A stretch of DNA of 64,000 nt from Flavimobilis soli (GTDB taxonomy: Bacteria; Actinomycetota; Actinomycetes; Actinomycetales; Cellulomonadaceae): positions 496,001 through 560,000 of the forward strand of contig NZ_PDJH01000001.1 of NCBI RefSeq assembly GCF_002564025.1. Reading direction: 5' to 3'. This document shows positions 60,950 to 64,000 of this stretch, piece by piece (position 1 is the stretch's first letter; every line of letters starts with the position of its first letter). The position numbers and the translations under genes were made by a program. The notes below the pieces were generated by a model. That model had not been told where the DNA came from. It ran no database searches and was given only the letters and a program-made list of their open reading frames with translations.

Positions 60950-62014
60950 CTACCGGTAGACGCGTCGCAGCTGGGCGACGACGTCGTCGCTCGTCGGCAG
61001 CTCGAGGGCCCGCATGGCGGCCTTCTCCCCCTGACCTGCACGTCTGCCGTCGTCGGCGAGCAGCGCGGCGGTCTCTCGCGCGAGCGCTGCCGCGTCGCCG
61101 ACGCGCACGACGACCGCGCCGTCGTCCCCCGTCACCTCGCGCGTGCCGCCCGCGTCGGTCACGACGAGGGCCGAGCCGGCGCCGAGCGCTTCCTGGACCG
61201 CGATCGGCTGTCCTTCCCAGACGGCGGTGCTCACGACGACGTCCGCCGCGCGCAGGAGTGCAGGCACGTCGGAGCGTGCGCCGAGCATGCGCACCGGCAG
61301 GTTCCGCCGGGCAGCCTCGGCCTCGAGCTCGCCGCGCAGCGGGCCGTCGCCCGCGACGCACCACGTGACGTCGGGGACGTCGCGCGCGAGGTGAGCGGCG
61401 GCGTCGAGCAGGGTGTCGAGGCCCTTCTGCGGCGCGAGGCGGGCGACCGTGAGCACGAGCGGGCCCGGAACCTCGAGCGAGGCACGCGCCGCAGCGACGT
61501 CGCCCTCGCTGACCGGGCGCAGGGCCGGGGCGGGGACGAGCGCCCGCTCGGCGCCCCGCGCGCCGAGCCGTGCCGCACGGGCGACGAGGTCGCCGCTGAC
61601 CCCGAGCACGACGTCGGCGCCACGAGCGACGACGCGTTCGAGGACGGCGGACACGGTGCGCACGGCACGTCCCCCGACGGGGAGGTTGTGCAGAGTCACG
61701 ACGACGCGCGGGCGGGGTCGTCGGCTGCGTGCCGCGATCACGGCGAAGGCACCGGCGCGAAGGCCGTGGGCGTGGACGACGTCGGCTCCCGCCATCGTGG
61801 CGCGCAGCGCCCGGACGGCAGCGAGGTCACCCGACCCGGGCCGGGGGCCGATCTCGACGGGCGCGAGCGGCAGCGTCTCGTCGAGGAGGTCGCGTGAGGA
61901 CGCGGGGCCGGCGACGCGGACGTCGTCGCCCTGGGCCGACAGGGCGACCGCGACGGCACGCACGTGCCGGATGACGCCCCCTGCGCTCGTGCCGAGGACC
62001 TGCAAGACGTTCAT
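60950..62014 (-). CDS. GT4 family glycosyltransferase
   Basis: A 354-residue GT-B glycosyltransferase. The N-terminal domain has LGTSAGGVIRHVRAVAVALS (the nucleotide-side glycine loop), then VVHAHGLRAGAFAV. The C-terminal domain has LTVARLAPQKGLDTLLDA near 190-208 and the EGQPIAVQEALGAG motif near 280-293, with its first Glu in the catalytic position. Donor and acceptor are unknown. The ATG at 62014 has a strong ribosome site (GGAGGGGGAG) and overlaps the murJ stop (ATGA), so a role near the lipid-linked envelope pathway is likely. Confidence 0.9.
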   Translation of the reverse strand: MNVLQVLGTSAGGVIRHVRAVAVALSAQGDDVRVAGPASSRDLLDETLPLAPVEIGPRPGSGDLAAVRALRATMAGADVVHAHGLRAGAFAVIAARSRRPRPRVVVTLHNLPVGGRAVRTVSAVLERVVARGADVVLGVSGDLVARAARLGARGAERALVPAPALRPVSEGDVAAARASLEVPGPLVLTVARLAPQKGLDTLLDAAAHLARDVPDVTWCVAGDGPLRGELEAEAARRNLPVRMLGARSDVPALLRAADVVVSTAVWEGQPIAVQEALGAGSALVVTDAGGTREVTGDDGAVVVRVGDAAALARETAALLADDGRRAGQGEKAAMRALELPTSDDVVAQLRRVYR

Positions 62015-63675
62015 GCTCGCTCCCCCTCCTGCGCTGCCGGCGCTGCTGCGCCGCCGCGCGTGCGGCCCAGCATCTCGCGGACGGAGCTGCGGTCCGCGAC
62101 CCATGCGCCTGCGAGGGCGACGCCGACCGCGAGCAGCCCGCCGACGGCGCCCGCCACGAGCGTGCCGGTCGTCCCCGCCCAGGCCTGCGTGACGGCGTCG
62201 GCGACGACGCGCCCGGCGACCGCACCGGCCGCTCCGACGCCCGCGACGACGACGGCCGTGCGCGCGACCCCCTGGGACGCGTCCGGGCCGGCCGCGCGGC
62301 GCAGCACCACGAGCGCGGCGACCGCGCCGACGACCATACCGACGGAACCGCCGATGCCCAGGGCCACGAGAGCGGCCGCGGCATCACGCCCGCCCCACGT
62401 CGCCGCGACCGACAGCACGGCCGAGGTGACGATGCCGACCGCCCAGCCGACCGACGACGCGAGGACCGCGGCGCGGGACCGCTCGAGCGCGTAGAGCACC
62501 CGGGTCAGGTGGAGCATGATGCCGAGCCCGACGAGCCCGGGAGCCATCCAGCTGAGCGCCGGGGCCATCGCGGCGATCACGCGGTCGTCCCCGTGGCCGA
62601 CCACGGAGAACACGCGCGCGACCTGGGGCGCGGCTGCGACCAGCGCGCTCGCGCCGACCGCACCGAGGACGAGCACGGCACGGGTCGTGAGCGAGACGAG
62701 GCGCGCGAGCCGCTCGGGCTGGCCCACGACGTCGGCGATGCGCGGGAAGGCGCTCGTGACGAGCGGGACGACGAGGACTGCGTGCGGGAGGACGTAGACG
62801 GCCTGCGTGTACTGGTAGACGGCGAACGTGCCGTCGCCGCCGCGGTTGTTGGCGAGCCAGATCGTCGCGACGAGCGAGAGCTGCTGCGCGAGCACGGCGA
62901 CGACGCCTGCGGCCGCGAGCTTCCGCGCGCGTCGCGCGACACCCTCGGGGAACCGCCACGTGAGCCGCAGCCGGACGCCGCTGCGAGCGGTGGGCAGGAG
63001 CAGCGGGACGGAGAGGGCGACGACACCCGCCGTCGTGCCCCACGCGAGCCAGGCGACCGCGCGCGCCGGGAGCGCGGCGAGGTCGTCCTGGGCGCCGTCG
63101 GCGGTCGCACCGAACACGAGGTAGGCGCCGATGACGACGAGCGTCGACAGGACGGGGACGAAAGCGGGCCAGAAGAACCGCTTCTGCGCCTGGAGCACGC
63201 CCGTCAGCACGACCCCGAGACCGTACAGCGGCACCTGCCACGCGAAGACCCGCAGGAAGTGCGCGGTGAGCTCCAGCTGAGCCTCAGGCGCCCCTTCGCC
63301 GAGGAACACCGTGACGAGCGGCCCGGCGAGGACGGCGACGAGGACCGCGAGCGGGACGAGGATCGTGGCGGTCCACGTGAGGGCGGCGGACGCGATCCGG
63401 TCGACCTCGGCGCGCGCCCCGCGCGCGAGCGGCGCTGCGAGGAGCGGGATGACCGCGCCGGCGAGAGCGCCGCCGGCGGCGACCTCGAACAGGACGTTGG
63501 GCAGGGCGTTCGCCGACGCGTACGCCGTGCCGGTCGCGCCGTAGCCGACCGTGCCGGCCTGCACCATCCACCGGGAGAACCCGAGGATGCGTGAGAGGAG
63601 CGTGATCGCCGTGATCATGGCGGCCGCGCCCACCAGGCCGGTGGCGATCCGGCCCGAGCGCGACCGCAGGCTCAC
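62011..63675 (-). CDS. murJ: Lipid II flippase MurJ (MviN family)
   Basis: A polytopic membrane protein with about 14 helices that moves lipid II across the membrane. The first helix region has SRILGFSRWMVQAGTVG and then NALPNVLFEVAAGGALAGAVIP, the MurJ signature. The polar cavity residues of the first helices are present. I prefer the GTG at 63675, giving 554 residues, because it overlaps the upstream stop as GTGA, as in other pairs here; the GTG at 63690 would give 559. The C-terminus ends in a Gly/Ala-rich tail. The glycosyltransferase gene is coupled downstream. Confidence 0.92.
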   Translation of the reverse strand: MSLRSRSGRIATGLVGAAAMITAITLLSRILGFSRWMVQAGTVGYGATGTAYASANALPNVLFEVAAGGALAGAVIPLLAAPLARGARAEVDRIASAALTWTATILVPLAVLVAVLAGPLVTVFLGEGAPEAQLELTAHFLRVFAWQVPLYGLGVVLTGVLQAQKRFFWPAFVPVLSTLVVIGAYLVFGATADGAQDDLAALPARAVAWLAWGTTAGVVALSVPLLLPTARSGVRLRLTWRFPEGVARRARKLAAAGVVAVLAQQLSLVATIWLANNRGGDGTFAVYQYTQAVYVLPHAVLVVPLVTSAFPRIADVVGQPERLARLVSLTTRAVLVLGAVGASALVAAAPQVARVFSVVGHGDDRVIAAMAPALSWMAPGLVGLGIMLHLTRVLYALERSRAAVLASSVGWAVGIVTSAVLSVAATWGGRDAAAALVALGIGGSVGMVVGAVAALVVLRRAAGPDASQGVARTAVVVAGVGAAGAVAGRVVADAVTQAWAGTTGTLVAGAVGGLLAVGVALAGAWVADRSSVREMLGRTRGGAAAPAAQEGERA

Positions 63676-64000
63676 GGGCGTCTGCCCCACGCGTCGAGGG
63701 TGGAGAGCACGGGCGTGCGCTCGATGACGCGCGAGAAGCTGACGCGCTCGGACGCGAGCGTCAGACCGACGACGGTCGCTGCAGCTGCGAGCCGCACGCG
63801 TCGCGACGCCTGCGTGAGCCCGACGCCGACGACGCCGCCGAGCGCGTTGGCGCCGCTGTCGCCGAGCATGTCGAGCTCGGCGAGGTCGGCGGGCAGCGAC
63901 GCGGCGGCAGGACCGACGACGGCGGCCGCCTGGGCGGGAGCCCCGGCGACGGCGACGGCCGCGGCGCCGATCAGGCCGACCTTGAGCGCGCGTCCGGGGC
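63672..64000 (-). CDS. MraY/WecA-like membrane protein (C-terminal part, runs off the window)
   Basis: A frame that is open from the right edge to a TGA at 63674-63672; about 109 residues are visible. It holds an Ala-rich hydrophobic helix (KVGLIGAAAVAVAGAPAQAA), a polar turn DLAELDMLGDSGANALGG, then one more hydrophobic stretch and a short polar tail. LGDSGAN resembles the conserved loop of the polyprenyl-phosphate N-acetylhexosamine-1-phosphate transferase family. The start lies beyond the window. It sits in one operon with murJ by a 4-base overlap, which supports an envelope role. Confidence 0.7.
   Translation of the reverse strand, partial: PGRALKVGLIGAAAVAVAGAPAQAAAVVGPAAASLPADLAELDMLGDSGANALGGVVGVGLTQASRRVRLAAAATVVGLTLASERVSFSRVIERTPVLSTLDAWGRRP

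Overview
The window is a stretch of very GC-rich (well above 70 percent by eye) chromosomal DNA from an actinobacterium. Several genes fix the group: mshC for mycothiol, a mycobacterial-type imuA'-imuB-dnaE2 mutagenesis cassette with an actinobacterial LexA box, divergent glgA and glgC of the actinobacterial type, a fabG-fabI pair like mycobacterial mabA-inhA, a sufRBD-Rieske-CSUT cluster, and DUF3099 and DUF5703 proteins. The mix fits order Micrococcales and looks most like Cellulomonas or a near relative. That genus call is an inference from gene content and order, not a database match.

Layout. 1-10.5 kb: the tail of an unknown gene, an F420-type oxidoreductase, mshC, uppP, an aldo/keto reductase, two small conserved proteins, an M20 and an M3 peptidase, and a GAF/SpoIIE phosphatase. 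10.7-13.5 kb: tRNA-Leu(GAG) with a strong terminator, an ADP-ribosylglycohydrolase-like protein with damaged metal motifs, a YtfJ/GerW-family protein and a secreted RTX-repeat protein. 13.6-19.5 kb: the SOS mutagenesis operon. 19.6-26.2 kb: PEBP, GNAT, a YbdK-type ligase, the divergent YczE/MocR pair, a TrmH methylase and an MFS carrier. 26.3-32 kb: an SPFH-NfeD operon, an orphan ABC ATPase facing an unknown gene, and a two-component system. 32-36 kb: glycogen synthesis, serB and sixA. 36-39.3 kb: fatty acid synthesis (fabG-fabI), DUF3099, a small zinc-ribbon-like protein and SURF1. 39.3-46.6 kb: an ABC-F ATPase, the bioY-M-N biotin importer, a YpfJ-type protease and a SNF2 helicase. 46.7-53.5 kb: the suf operon. 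53.8-58.5 kb: a secreted EEP-family protein, an ABC-2 exporter and ctaA. 58.5-64 kb: NUDIX, pyrG, a glycosyltransferase, murJ and a cut-off MraY/WecA-like gene.

Genes working together. The suf genes build iron-sulfur clusters under a likely Fe-S-sensing SufR. ctaA and SURF1 both serve the haem-copper oxidase. imuA', imuB and dnaE2 form one SOS-induced translesion machine. glgA and glgC are divergent partners. murJ and the partial MraY/WecA-like gene belong to lipid-linked envelope assembly, and uppP recycles the same carrier lipid.

At least sixteen genes have a TANNNT -10 hexamer ending only 6-8 nt before the start codon, so leaderless transcription looks common. I found no phage, insertion sequence, integron, CRISPR array, toxin-antitoxin pair or defence island. 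I do not see a clear undescribed multi-gene system. The best leads are single proteins with altered active sites, an orphan ATPase/unknown-gene pair, and several candidate operators.
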